Positions 62,617 through 64,000 of a stretch of DNA of 64,000 bases are shown one piece after another. A model generated the notes under the pieces. The model did not search any database, was not told the origin of the DNA, and saw only the letters and a list, made by a program, of their open reading frames with translations. A program made the position numbers and the translations under genes. Numbering within the stretch: position 1 is the stretch's first letter; the number at the start of each line of letters is the position of its first letter. Source of the stretch: Uloborus plumipes (lineage: Eukaryota; Arthropoda; Arachnida; Araneae; Uloboridae); NCBI GenBank assembly GCA_038373865.1, contig JAXGGA010003919.1:31412-95411 (forward strand). Direction: 5' to 3'.

Positions 62617-63079
62617 AAATAAAATAATTTTGGAAAAAAATAGAACCGACTTCAGTTGGAAATTGCTCTAAAAAGTAAAAAATAATTTTTTTTTTCTTTG
62701 AACACCATCGAAACTACTTTTAAACATAAGTTTTGAAGTCGGCGCAAAAACAATGTGTAGAATCATACGCAACTACAATTCAACTATATAAATTTTAATG
62801 GATCCAGATTCTTTAAGAGCATTCGCATACATTTCATTCATTACCACTCATTCGTGTAATGGTATAAATATTCTGCTTTTAATTTTCAATGGTTTCTCTG
62901 AAAAATGTTGGCAAAATATGGTTAAATATCATTTTACCTATCGTTTTCGCGCCGACTTCAAAACTTATGTTTAAAGGTAGTTTCGATGGTGTTCAAAGAA
63001 AAAAATTATTTTTTAATTTTTAGAGCAATTTCCAACAGAAGTCGGTTCTATTTTTTTCCAAAATTATTTTATTTTATTC
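62617..63079. mobile_element. Foldback element (463 bp)
   Basis: Arms of about 130 bp (62617-62755 and 62943-63079) are near-perfect reverse complements. They start AAAATAATTTTGGAAAAAAA and carry GAACCGACTTC and CGCGCCGACTTCAAAA. No clear TSD and no coding frame. Confidence 0.85.

Positions 63080-63082
<3 letters not shown>

Positions 63083-63124
<42 letters not shown>
63083..63124 (+). repeat. (ATT)n microsatellite
   Basis: About 14 ATT units, directly adjoining the foldback element. Confidence 0.92.
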
Positions 63125-63125
<1 letters not shown>

Positions 63126-63611
63126 AGACTTTTTCTGTACTTGCTATTGTCATGGTTTTCACATTTTGCTTCCGGTTGCAGAGTTAAATCCAACCTCGTG
63201 AACTTTAACGCACTTCCGCTTTATAGTGGAGCGAGCGGCACAGCGCGTTCCTTCAATCTGCTATATTTTTCTTTTAAAGACTTTTTGTTTCCAGAAACAA
63301 TGAAATAATAGTAATAATAAAACCGACGTTTGGTTAATAAACTCAACACATTAATCTCAAGGCTAACCAAAACAAAGATATATTTGCGGATTGTGGGCAT
63401 TTATTCTTCACGTAAAGAGAGATGTATAAGCCTCTCATGTAAATATTTTTTTTTACTTATATAAGAATCATCAAGCGTACGAACGGAGTATACTTTTGGA
63501 AAATCACTGGTAGTTTGTTTATATGACCTTTTAAAACGCAATGTAAATATTTTATTGTTCTTGTTATTTTAATTCTATACTGATTTTAAAACGTAACTTG
63601 CTTTATATAAA

Positions 63612-63852
63612 TGAATATTTTAGAAGAACGAAAAAAAAAAACTAGGCGACAACGCGATCTGCAAGATATATTTTCAAGAAAAATAGTAACATGTGCTTCA
63701 AACTGAAAGTCCTATTGCACGACAGCATAGACTACAGGCACGTCGTAATAGATATAAAAAATTGAAAGCAAATGAAACGAAAATTGAAAAAAATGAACGG
63801 AAAATAAAAAATAATAACTCTCAGATGCTTGCGCGTGAACGGAAAGTTTAAA
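63612..63852 (+). pseudogene. Basic, Arg/Lys-rich frame, possibly Helitron-associated ORF relic
   Basis: MNILEERKKKTRRQRDLQDI and onward opens at 63612. After a frameshift the sequence continues ESPIARQHRLQARRNRYKKL and ends at a stop near 63850. The E.P..R..RL...R.R pattern recalls N-terminal regions of arthropod Helitron proteins, and a Helitron end lies just downstream. The similarity is from memory and weak. Confidence 0.3.
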
Positions 63853-63914
63853 AAAAATTGAAATTGGTCTGCAAGTCACTCATGAAGGACACGCAGCAGC
63901 TAAAATAGCAAGTA

Positions 63915-64000
63915 CTAGCAGTACCCGCACGGCGATGCCCGTGCAACAAATGTAAAGGAAGTTAACTAAATAAAGTTTAATTCACTTTAACCCTCTAAAG
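63915..64000 (-). mobile_element. Helitron 3' end (cut by window end)
   Basis: Minus strand: GCACGGGCATCGCCGTGCGG hairpin, then GTACTG and CTAG|T. Same 3' family as 36624-37483. The body continues beyond the window. Confidence 0.7.

Overview
The window looks like metazoan nuclear DNA: AT-rich, intron-rich, with GT-AG splice sites, long T tracts and very many DNA transposons. The repeat mix (Helitrons, hAT and Tc1/mariner MITEs, an R1/Jockey-type LINE tail, a tRNA-derived SINE) suggests an arthropod, most likely an arachnid such as a spider. That placement is an inference from general familiarity with such genomes, not from a database match.

Only one host gene is supported. From 489 to 39694 on the + strand lies the 3' part of USP7 (HAUSP deubiquitinase). 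Eighteen in-window coding exons, all with GT-AG borders and consistent phases, total 1736 coding bases (two completing a split codon, then 577 codons and a stop). They encode the end of the helix behind the catalytic domain, five ubiquitin-like (UBL) domains, and the conserved C-terminal activation peptide ending AIKIHN. The N-terminal TRAF domain and most of the catalytic domain lie upstream of the window. The 3' UTR probably contains one intron (39728-40930) and ends near poly(A) signals at 41692 or 41884.

The introns are full of transposons, many with precise ends. Non-autonomous Helitrons (A|TC...CTAG|T) lie at 4295-4916, 11657-13252, 27321-28035 and about 36624-37483. hAT elements with perfect 8-bp target site duplications (TSDs) lie at 14901-17732, 18197-18367, 18959-19770, 28830-30527 (with another hAT nested in it), 33200-33773 and 38437-39050. 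Two kilobase-scale palindromic elements (20946-22870 and 35913-38361) are transcribed inside the gene and should fold into long hairpins. A truncated LINE lies at 23423-23990, and mariner and Tc1 transposase relics lie on the - strand.

From about 42000 to 64000 no host gene is visible. This part is a nest of transposons: a piggyBac-type MITE; a mariner relic; a Tc1-type palindrome carrying a hAT MITE; a piggyBac remnant with the C-terminal Cys-rich coding tail; a 3.9-kb palindromic array of G/C-rich units bounded by hAT-type termini, carrying a pogo/Tigger-like insertion; and a TA-flanked element (51185-59544) carrying a 6.7-kb hAT (51873-58614) with a decayed transposase. A tRNA-derived SINE, a foldback repeat and a Helitron end follow. 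The most unusual structures are the palindromic array, the intronic palindromes with minisatellite or tandem arms, and a perfect 59-bp inverted duplication at 57636-57771.
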